Below are positions 1 through 5,749 of a stretch of DNA of 13,451 nucleotides, piece by piece. The position numbers and the translations under genes are program-made. Within the stretch, counting starts at the first letter, position 1, and each line of letters begins with the position of its first letter. The stretch is from an uncultured bacterium (GTDB taxonomy: Bacteria; Patescibacteriota; Saccharimonadia; Saccharimonadales; Saccharimonadaceae): assembly GCA_903844835.1 (NCBI GenBank), contig CAIMUU010000103.1, forward strand, positions 1-13,451, given 5' to 3'. The notes under the pieces were generated by a model that did not search any database, was not told the origin of the DNA, and saw nothing but the letters and a program-made list of their open reading frames with translations.

Positions 1-1557
1 GCGGAAGCTCAGCTGGCATTGCCAATTAGCCTACTGCTGATGGCAGTGATTCTTGGTTTGGCAATTGTAAAGTATCAATTATTTGATATCAAATCCGCAG
101 TTATAAGAACGGCCGCGTATGTACTTTCATTAATTAGCTTGGCGTCCATCTATTTCGGGCTAGCATATTTAACTTCAATGATCATGCTCAATGGCCAATC
201 TAACCAGTCGGCTAGCGTTAACCCTGTGAACATTATTTTGGCATTATTGCTTGCATTTATCTTCCAGCCAATTAAAAAGTTTTTTGATAAAGTCACTAAC
301 AAGATATTTTACAAAGATGCATATAATACCGATGATTTTTTTGCGAAGCTTAACAAAATTCTTGGTTATTCTACGGATTTACGTGGGTTACTAGAGCGAA
401 CAGCAACCGAAATTGGACAAACATTAAAAGGCGAGCAGGCTTTCTTCTTTATTAACACTATGGACGGTCATTTTATAACGGCTGGTACTTCAAAACATAA
501 ACAGTTGCCCAAACTGGATGCGGATCAGTTTAGTACCGTCACAAAAACCAACAATGGCGTTATTATTGCCTCGTTATTAGAAGATGCAGACCCAATTAGG
601 CGCTTGATGATAAGCCACCGAATTGAACTGGTGTTACGACTGATTCAGGATGGGTTGACTATTGGTTATTTATGTCTGGGTGATCACCGAACATCAAGCT
701 ACACTAATCGCGACATTAAAGTTCTAAATACAATATCAAACGAATTAGTAATTGCTATTCAAAATGCCCTAGCGGTCCAAGAGATACGCGAATTTAACGT
801 AACTTTGCAACAGCGAATTGCCAATGCTACCGAAGAACTTCGTTCGAGTAACCGAATGTTGCGCCAGTTGGATAAGGCCAAGGATGAATTCGTTAGTATG
901 GCGAGTCATCAGCTTAGGACGCCACTTACTAGTGTCAAGGGCTATATTAGTATGGTTATCGACGGCGATGCTGGTAAAGTGTCTGAGCCACAAAAAACAC
1001 TGCTTAACGAGGCCTTTAATAGTAGCGAAAGAATGGTCAACTTAATCAATGACTTCTTGAATGTGTCGCGTATCCAAACGGGTAAGTTTATCCTTGAAAA
1101 GGCTTCAATCGATTTGTCGCAATTGGTTAGCCAGGAAATTGATAGTTTACAATCTAGTGCGGCATCTCGAAATATAAAGTTCATCTATGAACAACCAAAA
1201 GGTTTCCCGCTTGTTAATGTTGATGAAAGCAAGATTCGTCAAGTTGTGATGAATTTTCTCGATAATTCAATATATTACTCACCGGATGGTACGGAGGTGG
1301 AGGTTAAATTGTCATCTGATGATAAGAGCGCCAGTTTAGCCATAAAAGATAGCGGAATTGGCGTTCCAATAAATGAGCGAGGCCAATTATTTACTAAGTT
1401 TTATCGGGCTAGTAATGCTCGTAAGAAGCGACCGGATGGCACAGGAGTTGGGCTATATTTGGCAAAGAAAATTATTACCGCTCACGATGGCAAGATAATA
1501 TTCGAATCAGTATTGGGCAAGGGAAGTACATTTGGCTTTAGGCTACCGCTCAATTAG
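1..1557 (+). CDS. Membrane sensor histidine kinase, C-terminal part (5' end outside window)
   Basis: The frame is open to base 1, so the TTG at 19 is probably internal and the gene starts upstream. Numbered from 19, residues 1-17, 32-55 and 68-85 are hydrophobic. The sequence KYQLFDIK (18-25) resembles the end of HisKA_7TM sensor regions. Residues about 119-250 fit a GAF domain, followed by a short coiled coil (255-285). The kinase core is complete: H box with SHQLRTPL (phospho-acceptor His297), N box (Asn412, Asn416), G1 box DSGIGVP (444-450), F box (about 458-462) and G2 box GTGVGLYLAKK (474-484). It should autophosphorylate on His297 and pass the phosphate to a response regulator. No regulator gene follows, so the partner lies upstream or elsewhere. 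The ligand cannot be read from the sequence. The stop lies 2 bases from the convergent 73-aa gene. Confident as a histidine kinase; the sensor type is an inference. Confidence 0.93.
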   Translation, partial: AEAQLALPISLLLMAVILGLAIVKYQLFDIKSAVIRTAAYVLSLISLASIYFGLAYLTSMIMLNGQSNQSASVNPVNIILALLLAFIFQPIKKFFDKVTNKIFYKDAYNTDDFFAKLNKILGYSTDLRGLLERTATEIGQTLKGEQAFFFINTMDGHFITAGTSKHKQLPKLDADQFSTVTKTNNGVIIASLLEDADPIRRLMISHRIELVLRLIQDGLTIGYLCLGDHRTSSYTNRDIKVLNTISNELVIAIQNALAVQEIREFNVTLQQRIANATEELRSSNRMLRQLDKAKDEFVSMASHQLRTPLTSVKGYISMVIDGDAGKVSEPQKTLLNEAFNSSERMVNLINDFLNVSRIQTGKFILEKASIDLSQLVSQEIDSLQSSAASRNIKFIYEQPKGFPLVNVDESKIRQVVMNFLDNSIYYSPDGTEVEVKLSSDDKSASLAIKDSGIGVPINERGQLFTKFYRASNARKKRPDGTGVGLYLAKKIITAHDGKIIFESVLGKGSTFGFRLPLN

Positions 1558-1559
1558 TC

Positions 1560-1781
1560 TTAGGCACCAGAGGCGACGCGGACAATTCCCATAACAATAA
1601 AGATTATGAAAACAACGATAGCGGCGACTATTAGAATTGGTTTTGCAAATTTATTATTATCAAACCACCACTGTGATATTTTATTGCGGTTTACGGCTTC
1701 GATTCGAGTAATAATCGGCCTTACAATAGCAGCATCGGCGCCGGTGTAGGCTTTGTTGCGTTTCTTTTTATTCTTTCCCAT
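1560..1781 (-). CDS. Small basic single-pass membrane protein, unknown function
   Basis: 73 aa. The N-terminus is very basic (MGKNKKKRNK), followed by a soluble stretch with a WWFDNNKFAKP segment (38-48), one membrane helix at about 48-68 and a short tail. The positive-inside rule puts the N-terminus in the cytoplasm. I do not recognise a named family; small proteins of this build are frequent in CPR genomes. The ATG at 1781 has no Shine-Dalgarno site, but a perfect TATAAT lies 8 bases upstream, so the mRNA is probably leaderless or nearly so. The gene converges on the histidine kinase (2-base gap) and has no obvious terminator of its own. Reality is supported by the good promoter, the coherent topology and the tight fit between neighbours. 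Confidence 0.75.
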   Translation of the reverse strand: MGKNKKKRNKAYTGADAAIVRPIITRIEAVNRNKISQWWFDNNKFAKPILIVAAIVVFIIFIVMGIVRVASGA

Positions 1782-1785
1782 ATAT

Positions 1786-1797
1786 TTAAATTATAAC
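1786..1797 (-). promoter_or_regulatory. -10 box of the 73-aa gene, probably leaderless
   Basis: On the minus strand TATAAT occupies 1795-1790, with 8 bases between it and the ATG at 1781. Transcription would start within about 0-3 bases of the start codon. No good -35 is visible: the matching position falls in the loop of the terminator hairpin at 1801-1830. The T-run of that terminator runs almost straight into this -10 box. Confidence 0.6.
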
Positions 1798-1800
1798 AAA

Positions 1801-1830
1801 AACTACCCCCGCGATAAAGCGGGGGTAGTT
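1801..1830. terminator. Rho-independent terminator, works on both strands
   Basis: A perfect 12-bp stem (1801-1812 with 1819-1830) has a six-base loop GATAAA and a run of five G-C pairs. On the minus strand it is followed by a T-rich tract (GTAGTTTTTGTTAT), so it should end the transcript of the surface-protein gene that stops at 1873. On the plus strand TTTGTTTTAT follows, so it could also stop read-through from the histidine kinase. Confidence 0.9.
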
Positions 1831-1837
1831 TGTTTTA

Positions 1838-1853
1838 TCTGAATCGCTTCAGA
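1838..1853. repeat. Small perfect hairpin
   Basis: TCTGAA, loop TCGC, TTCAGA: a 6-bp stem in the 3' untranslated part of the surface-protein transcript, between its stop codon and the terminator. It has no T-run, so it is not a terminator; it may protect the transcript end or mean nothing. Confidence 0.35.
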
Positions 1854-1872
1854 AAGAGCGGTCAGACTCTAA

Positions 1873-3336
1873 TTATCGGTTCAATAATGCGCGTCGGCTA
1901 GCAATGTAGTAACCTACAGCTGAAGTCGAGGCACCAAGACCCAATATTGTTGCGAATGTCTCACCGACACCGGTGTGAGGTAATTCGGGTGGTGTTACGT
2001 TGAACACCGCCTTACATCCGTTGCTAGTGGCAGTATGTTCTACACTACCAGCGGTAACATTAATAGTAGCCTGAACGTTATACTTGCCTTCGGTGCTGAT
2101 TGCAAAATCAAGAGTTTTTAGGCTACTAAATTTAGTATCAATCTGTTTTCCGTTTTCATCTGTGACGACGTATGTAACTTTGTTAAAAGTTGCATTTTGA
2201 GTCGTATAGTCAGTTGTAAATCGGAATGAACCTAATGATAATTTTTCAACACTTAATTTGTCACAAGTATATTTTACTTCTGGGCTGTCGCAAGTTTTAT
2301 TAACTGTAACATCGGCATCATCTTCTTTTATGCCATTGGCGGTTTGGGCCTTGGCAATATTATGAAGCGTGTTTGCGCCACAGTTTGGTAATTCTGAGTT
2401 TGCGACAACGGTTGTGCTGAATTTGACATAAGCGGCAGCACCTGCTGCGTAGTTACCGATGTTAATACCATTTTTGGTAATATTATCGCTAACCTTTAAT
2501 CCGCTAGGGTTGGTAGAGTTGGCAACATAAGTTGTGCCAGCAGTATAAACAACACCTTGTGGAAGAACATCACTTATAATCACATCGTTTTGCGTGACCG
2601 TACCAGTATTTCGGTAAGTTATAAGGTAATCAACGCTGTCGCCAGGGTTGACTGCTTCAGTCTCTTTACCATTTTTGTACGCTTGTTTGCTGATTGTAAA
2701 GTTTGGTTGGTCAGCCTTCACGCGGAAGGTAACATAGCCAGCAAACTCATTACAGCCAGGTACTTCGCCATTTAAGGCGCTGTAGCCGATAGTTGCGCCA
2801 GTTGTGACAATACTATCTGCCATTGTTAGGCCATTGACTGCACCCTTGCTGTGGATAGTGGCAGAGCCAGGCACATAACTAAGGGCGATATCGCCACCAG
2901 TTGTGTTGCCAAAGCTAATGTCATCCCAGACTTCAGATGGAGTCGAATTATTTGCGCCAACATAGCCAACGGCTTTGGTTGCAGTACTGCCATTAGTGAC
3001 AATAGCTGGAATTTGAGCTTTGACGTATGAACCAGTCGCCTTTAAATTAAGGTTGCTGGCGGCATTGTTGTGGAAGTAGACGAAAACAACGTATTCGTGA
3101 CCAGGTGTAAGACTGATTGAGTCGACGTAGGTTTCGTTACCTGAACTTGCATCGCGAACTTGAACGAAGTTTCGTTCGTCACCCTGTGAGGGGTTATTGG
3201 TGATTGAGTTAAATGTCACATAAGTGGCAGGGTTCTCAATCGTGTAGGTTGGGCGACTTGGTCCCCAAGCTAACAGTGCAGTAGGGACGATAATTGCGGC
3301 TGCAATCATCGCGAGTATTGCGCTTAATTTTTTCAT
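1873..3336 (-). CDS. Sortase-anchored surface protein with DUF11 domain (LPHTG)
   Basis: 487 aa. A signal peptide fills residues 1-23 (MKKLSAILAM, then a hydrophobic run to LLAWG). Residues about 28-205 form a beta-rich N-terminal domain rich in Asn, Thr and Gly. Residues about 213-345 are a DUF11 repeat, with the NPGDSVDYLITYRNTG opening and the DVLPQGVVYTAGT segment typical of that family. Residues 353-447 resemble a PKD-like beta-sandwich with flanking cysteines (Cys357, Cys441). The C-terminus is a textbook sorting signal: LPHTG at 452-456, a hydrophobic stretch, then RRALLNR. A sortase should therefore attach the protein to the cell wall or another surface polymer; no sortase gene is in the window. 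The role is probably structural or adhesive, but the binding partner is unknown. The ATG at 3336 is fixed by AAGGAG six bases upstream. It is transcribed alone and ends at the 1801-1830 terminator. Confidence 0.92.
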   Translation of the reverse strand: MKKLSAILAMIAAAIIVPTALLAWGPSRPTYTIENPATYVTFNSITNNPSQGDERNFVQVRDASSGNETYVDSISLTPGHEYVVFVYFHNNAASNLNLKATGSYVKAQIPAIVTNGSTATKAVGYVGANNSTPSEVWDDISFGNTTGGDIALSYVPGSATIHSKGAVNGLTMADSIVTTGATIGYSALNGEVPGCNEFAGYVTFRVKADQPNFTISKQAYKNGKETEAVNPGDSVDYLITYRNTGTVTQNDVIISDVLPQGVVYTAGTTYVANSTNPSGLKVSDNITKNGINIGNYAAGAAAYVKFSTTVVANSELPNCGANTLHNIAKAQTANGIKEDDADVTVNKTCDSPEVKYTCDKLSVEKLSLGSFRFTTDYTTQNATFNKVTYVVTDENGKQIDTKFSSLKTLDFAISTEGKYNVQATINVTAGSVEHTATSNGCKAVFNVTPPELPHTGVGETFATILGLGASTSAVGYYIASRRALLNR

Positions 3337-3348
3337 ATAATTCTCCTT
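3337..3348 (-). promoter_or_regulatory. Shine-Dalgarno site of the DUF11 surface gene
   Basis: On the minus strand AAGGAG (3348-3343) lies six bases before the ATG at 3336. This decides the start and contrasts with the SD-less starts of the 73-aa, helicase and 80-aa genes. Confidence 0.85.
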
Positions 3349-3407
3349 CTTGATTCATCTCGCAGATGGAATCAAATTAATAAAGATTGTGTTTCTAAAA
3401 TATTAAA

Positions 3408-3444
3408 TATTATCCGCCTAAATTTCTGATAGAAATTTTTGCGG
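3408..3444 (-). promoter_or_regulatory. Candidate promoter with operator-like palindrome upstream of the DUF11 gene
   Basis: A 31-base inverted repeat is centred on 3429: CCGC, two unpaired bases, then an 8-bp arm AAATTTCT, a 3-base middle, and the mirror arms. Its promoter-proximal end abuts a minus-strand GATAAT (3414-3409) that could be the -10 box, so the palindrome covers the -35 region. That placement suits a repressor or activator site. No convincing -35 hexamer is seen. The start codon is about 72 bases downstream of the proposed -10. Confidence 0.4.
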
Positions 3445-3471
3445 ACACGTTTTGGTGCCGTATTATTAAAT

Positions 3472-3504
3472 ATCAATAAATCAGATCATTACAATGTGCA
3501 TGTC
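3472..3504 (+). repeat. Left inverted repeat of a 1.5-kb module
   Basis: The core at 3481-3504 begins TCAGATCATTACA and ends GTGCATGTC. The same two blocks occur on the minus strand at 4962-4941, two bases shorter between them. Outside the core, six of the next eight bases also match (AATAA before TCAG). The pair flanks the whole 390-aa gene with its leader and terminator, which is how the ends of a transposable or insertion element look. No transposase lies between them. Confidence 0.6.
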
Positions 3505-3549
3505 GAGAAAACTTAATTCCTCAAAGACGATAGGTGTATAGAGATTTTA

Positions 3550-3586
3550 AAGGAGGAGGGTGCGCAGTTTTGAGGCTGCGCACCCA
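3550..3586 (-). terminator. Probable terminator of the 390-aa gene
   Basis: A 10-bp perfect G-C-rich stem pairs 3558-3567 (GGGTGCGCAG) with 3576-3585, with an 8-base loop, six bases beyond the stop codon. On the minus strand it is followed by TCCTCCTTTAAAAT, an interrupted T-run, so termination may be less efficient than at 1801-1830. Confidence 0.65.
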
Positions 3587-3590
3587 TCAC

Positions 3591-4763
3591 TCACTTGAAC
3601 GGGTTTCCGGGGTCACCGGTATTTGGCCCGCTCGTCGGATTGACGCCTGGCTCGGGAGCCGGCGTCGGGGTTGGGCTTACACCCGGCACCTGAGTCGGTA
3701 ACGGTGTTGCGCCAGGCGCAACAATCGCTCCTCCTGTAGGTGCTACCGTAATGACGACTGGTGGAGTTGCCTCCGCAGTCACCGAAACGGTTGGAACTGG
3801 CGGTTTAGTGCCGGTTCCCGAATCGGTTTCGGTCCCGTCACCCGGCTGTTTATAATCAGCCGGGTCGTCTGACTTTGGTGTAACAATATTGCCACACCTT
3901 GCCAGAATCCAGATCGTCTTCCCACCGATTTCAATTTGGATTGCTCTAAGGTCACCAGTGATGGTGTCTTCATCCGAAGGAACAACGTTGCCGTTGACAA
4001 CTCCAGAATTAGTACCATTGCTTGGTGCCTTTGCGGGCGTGATTTTAGCTTGTGACAGCAGCAATTGCATTTCTGCAACTAACTGCACAGCTAGATCGGT
4101 TGCCCATCCGTCGGCGTCTACCAGTGTGGCCTTATCGACCGTTCTGTTAAGAAAATACCGAACTGCTCCAACCAAAAGGTTAGGATCAGTCTTTACTCTC
4201 TCTAGCCAAGCATAGGCCGCCGAAGCCGCCTCTGCATTGGTCTTGGCGTCGCGGATTGCTGTTGCCCCTTCGGACAGCCAGCGGTTTTCCAAATAGTCTC
4301 CTTCTACCATCTTCCAGGTCGAATGACTCGGAGGAGTGGCGGTTGGAGCGGTAGTTACGGTCGGGACAGGTGGTGCGCCTGTGTCTTGCGTTTTCTGCAT
4401 GATCATGGCGATTGCCGCCAAGATCAGTGCAAAAGACACTATGATACACAAGAAAACCAGTAGCCAGTCTACGACTCTTCTTTTTGTCGTGGTTTCTTCC
4501 GCTGCTTCCGCATCGGGTTCTTCCATGACTTCTTCCACGGTTTCGACCGAAGCCTCGTCCGGGATGGTTTCTTCTTCGATAGTTTCCTCGGTTTCAGACG
4601 CCTCGTCGGCGACTTCTTCTTCGGAAAGTGCTTCGACATCTTCTTCGGTTTCAGCCTCAACGGCTTCTTCCTCGGAACGTGCTTTCTCGATTGCTCTGTT
4701 TAGCCTTGCGGCTCGCAGAGAAATGAGTCTCTTCCTGAACCACCATTCGATTCTCTTTAACAT
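3591..4763 (-). CDS. Membrane-anchored protein with acidic cytoplasmic arm and Pro/Thr-rich tail
   Basis: 390 aa from the ATG at 4763; an ATG at 4832 is open but has no ribosome site, whereas AGGAGG sits 8 bases before 4763. Order: basic N-terminus (WWFRKRLISLRAARLNR), very acidic Glu-rich arm (about 30-90), TKRR, one membrane helix (99-122), a Pro/Thr linker (130-147), a folded alpha-beta part (about 148-295) containing DGWATDLAVQL and ending in ARCGN (288-292), then a Pro/Thr/Gly-rich tail to residue 390. Positive charges on both sides of the acidic arm put the N-terminus inside and the folded part outside. I recall similar CGN-plus-proline-tail proteins in CPR genomes but cannot name a family. 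The DNA is clearly G+C richer than its neighbours (41 of 60 bases at 3601-3660 against 20 of 60 at 6781-6840) and the stop is TGA, which hints at separate origin. Confidence 0.85.
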   Translation of the reverse strand: MLKRIEWWFRKRLISLRAARLNRAIEKARSEEEAVEAETEEDVEALSEEEVADEASETEETIEEETIPDEASVETVEEVMEEPDAEAAEETTTKRRVVDWLLVFLCIIVSFALILAAIAMIMQKTQDTGAPPVPTVTTAPTATPPSHSTWKMVEGDYLENRWLSEGATAIRDAKTNAEAASAAYAWLERVKTDPNLLVGAVRYFLNRTVDKATLVDADGWATDLAVQLVAEMQLLLSQAKITPAKAPSNGTNSGVVNGNVVPSDEDTITGDLRAIQIEIGGKTIWILARCGNIVTPKSDDPADYKQPGDGTETDSGTGTKPPVPTVSVTAEATPPVVITVAPTGGAIVAPGATPLPTQVPGVSPTPTPAPEPGVNPTSGPNTGDPGNPFK

Positions 4764-4781
4764 AACAGATTCCTCCTTTTT
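4764..4781 (-). promoter_or_regulatory. Strong Shine-Dalgarno site fixing the 390-aa start
   Basis: Minus-strand AAAAAGGAGGA (4781-4771) gives a near-complete match to the 16S rRNA tail, with 8 bases between AGGAGG and the ATG at 4763. It sets the start 23 codons inside the longest open frame. Confidence 0.85.
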
Positions 4782-4803
4782 CCCCCCGTAGGGCGTCTCG
4801 ATA

Positions 4804-4882
4804 CGACAAATTGTCGAATCAATACTGCCCACGAGGTATTCGGGAGCAGCCGTTAAATTAGAAGATAAACTTCTAAGCTAAC
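4804..4882 (-). promoter_or_regulatory. Structured leader of the 390-aa gene (two hairpins)
   Basis: Two inverted repeats lie between the gene and its likely promoter. One is CGACAA-A-TTGTCG (4804-4816). The other is a hairpin at 4852-4882 with a perfect 7-bp stem (TTAGAAG/CTTCTAA, loop ATAAA) and a further 4-bp GTTA/TAAC stem beyond a 2x2 internal loop. A possible -10, TATAGA, lies near 4919-4914 on the minus strand, which would give a leader of about 145 bases. The hairpins could be regulator sites or RNA structure; no known riboswitch is recognised. Confidence 0.35.
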
Positions 4883-4940
4883 GTGCCACTCTCGAGAAGG
4901 AAACTGCACGATTTCTATACAACAGTACAAATCTTTAATA

Positions 4941-4971
4941 GACATGCACTGTAATGATCTGACTTATTAAT
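4941..4971 (-). repeat. Right inverted repeat of the 1.5-kb module
   Basis: Read on the minus strand from 4971, this matches the left repeat at 3472-3504: the blocks TCAGATCATTACA and GTGCATGTC are identical, separated by nothing here and by two extra bases on the left. No clear target-site duplication was found outside either repeat. Confidence 0.6.
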
Positions 4972-5205
4972 GATCCTCCGCCAACCCGGGTCCTCACACC
5001 TGGGGCAACTGATGTCACAAATGTATCACAAAACAGCCAAAATGTCAATGCTTAACAACATATAACATGCATAAGCGCAATTGTTAATAATTTTCAATTT
5101 TGTCGATTGCTATTGGCTAAAATTGCATATTATAAAATAAAATACCATTTTAGAAGGTCCGTCCTTCTAAAATTGGCTTCGCCTCTATTCAAAAATGTCT
5201 TTTTT
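4972..5205. other. Non-coding AT-rich spacer with hairpins
   Basis: No protein gene is supported here. It holds an imperfect 7-bp hairpin at 4985-5005 (CCCGGGT/ACCTGGG) and an 11-bp perfect stem at 5147-5157 with 5163-5173 (ATTTTAGAAGG, loop TCCGT). On the minus strand the second stem is followed by a T-rich run (GGTATTTTATTTTATAA), so it may be a weak minus-strand terminator, although no minus-strand gene is seen upstream of it. The stretch 5040-5140 is AT-rich with no feature I can name. Confidence 0.4.
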
Positions 5206-5214
5206 TGCTACAAT
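5206..5214 (+). promoter_or_regulatory. Extended -10 promoter TGCTACAAT
   Basis: TGCTACAAT follows a run of seven T. The identical nine bases precede the prepilin gene (12986-12994), and near-identical boxes precede other genes here. It would start transcription near 5221, at the head of the structured region up to about 5420. No -35 box is evident. Confidence 0.45.
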
Positions 5215-5220
5215 CATCTG

Positions 5221-5420
5221 GCAATTGCGGTTGCTTGGTCTCATCGTCTAAAGTGAGAACTGCCTGTGGCAGTTCGCAAGGCCGGAGCCTGGACCATATC
5301 ATACGACCACGCGATGCCGCATGGCGTCGTATGGCCAAGCGAGGCGGGGTCGCGAAAAATTCAGAATGAATTTTATCGTGACGAGGACACCATGGCTGTC
5401 CGCAAAATACAGAGATACGT
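5221..5420 (+). ncRNA. Possible structured RNA with a tRNA-Glu-like 5' part
   Basis: No open frame fits, but the plus strand is full of stems: AACTGCC/GGCAGTT (5259-5275, loop TGT); an 8-bp CATACGAC/GTCGTATG stem closing a smaller one (about 5301-5334); a long hairpin at 5349-5382 (GTCGCGA plus AAAATTCA, loop GAA, one bulge and one G-U pair); and GGACA/TGTCC with a 7-base loop (5385-5401). Bases 5236-5251 copy 16 bases of the tRNA-Glu gene (5457-5472) exactly, and 5384-5392 copies tRNA bases 5478-5486. It is not recognisable as RNase P RNA, tmRNA, SRP RNA or 6S RNA: their hallmark segments are absent. It may be an unnamed small RNA, or a tRNA-Glu copy broken in its D loop by 132 bases. Confidence 0.35.
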
Positions 5421-5440
5421 GTAGATTAAAAGTTAAATAA

Positions 5441-5448
5441 GCTAAAAT
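5441..5448 (+). promoter_or_regulatory. -10 box of tRNA-Glu
   Basis: GCTAAAAT (TAAAAT at 5443-5448) lies nine bases before the mature tRNA 5' end, so the primary transcript would start only a few bases ahead of the tRNA. It shares the GCTANAAT form with other promoters in the window. Confidence 0.5.
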
Positions 5449-5457
5449 GTTAGATAT

Positions 5458-5532
5458 GGTCTCATCGTCTAACGGTTAGGACACCAGGTTTTCATCCTGG
5501 CAATCCGAGTTCGATTCTCGGCGAGATCACCA
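5458..5532 (+). tRNA. tRNA-Glu (anticodon TTC)
   Basis: A 75-base cloverleaf with encoded CCA. The acceptor stem pairs 5458-5464 with 5522-5528 (one G-U pair and an A-C mismatch at 7-66), T8 and C9 are as in other tRNA-Glu, the D arm is 5467-5482, and the anticodon stem is CCAGG/CCTGG around loop TTTTCAT, anticodon TTC at 5491-5493, reading GAA and GAG. The variable loop is CAAT, the T stem CCGAG/CTCGG with loop TTCGATT, the discriminator base A5529 and CCA at 5530-5532. It stands alone, with its own promoter and a downstream hairpin. Pieces of it are repeated on both sides (see the fragment entries). Confidence 0.95.
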
Positions 5533-5571
5533 ATTAAAATATCCATCCTTCGTGATGGATATTTTAATTGG
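5530..5571 (+). terminator. Hairpin/terminator overlapping the tRNA CCA end
   Basis: A perfect 18-bp inverted repeat (5530-5547 with 5554-5571, loop CTTCGT). The inner ATCCATC/GATGGAT stem followed by ATTTTAATT resembles a terminator with a weak U-tract. The left arm begins with the tRNA's own CCA, so the unprocessed transcript would have its CCA base-paired. Confidence 0.55.
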
Positions 5572-5590
5572 TAACTTCGTTGAGAAACCA

Positions 5591-5630
5591 AACTCGGATG
5601 CACGTTGCAAGCAACGTGTGAATCCGAGTT
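5591..5630. repeat. Hairpin containing a tRNA-Glu T-arm copy
   Basis: AACTCGGAT (5591-5599) pairs with ATCCGAGTT (5622-5630), and inside it CACGTTGC (5601-5608) pairs with GCAACGTG (5611-5618). Bases 5621-5632 (AATCCGAGTTCG) are identical to the tRNA-Glu T-arm at 5502-5513, so one arm derives from, or mimics, the tRNA and the other is its complement. Confidence 0.5.
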
Positions 5631-5647
5631 CGGCGTAGTGCAGCGAA

Positions 5648-5673
5648 GATAAAATGTGTTTACATATTTTATC
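5648..5673. repeat. AT-rich inverted repeat
   Basis: GATAAAAT at 5648-5655 pairs with ATTTTATC at 5666-5673, and the stem continues with one G-U pair to a tiny loop. It lies in the 71-base segment that separates the T-arm copy from the acceptor copy described at 5704. No T-run or gene gives it a function. Confidence 0.4.
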
Positions 5674-5703
5674 GAGCAAACGGAGGAGCGAAGTGAAACG
5701 GAG

Positions 5704-5722
5704 CGATTTCTCGGCGAGATCA
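5704..5722 (+). repeat. Displaced copy of the tRNA-Glu 3' end
   Basis: Eighteen of 19 bases match tRNA-Glu 5512-5529 (T loop to discriminator base), the difference being one extra T; the last 13 bases (CTCGGCGAGATCA) are identical. Duplicated tRNA 3' ends are the usual scar of site-specific integration, but no integrase is seen here. Confidence 0.6.
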
Positions 5723-5749
5723 AGATTGTTATGACATCTTGCGTTGGAA

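Noticed and set aside
4336..4791. Plus-strand open frame of 151 codons opposite the 390-aa gene
   Set aside because: Its Ser/Thr/Ala-rich translation is the mirror of the Glu-rich codons on the other strand; there is no ribosome site, and the minus-strand frame has a clear start, topology and terminator.
4764..4832. Upstream extension of the 390-aa protein
   Set aside because: Open frame, but the AGGAGG site fixes the start at 4763 and the extension overlaps the leader palindrome at 4804-4816.
4891..4904. Direct repeat TCGAGAA...AAACT also seen near 3504-3514
   Set aside because: Short and gapped; not enough to separate from chance.
5221..5420. RNase P RNA, tmRNA, SRP RNA, 6S RNA or a group I intron
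   Set aside because: The conserved segments of those RNAs, and the paired core of group I introns, are not seen.
5469..5723. Minus-strand open frame of 84 codons across tRNA-Glu
   Set aside because: It overlaps the tRNA, its terminator and the tRNA-fragment repeats, and has no ribosome site.
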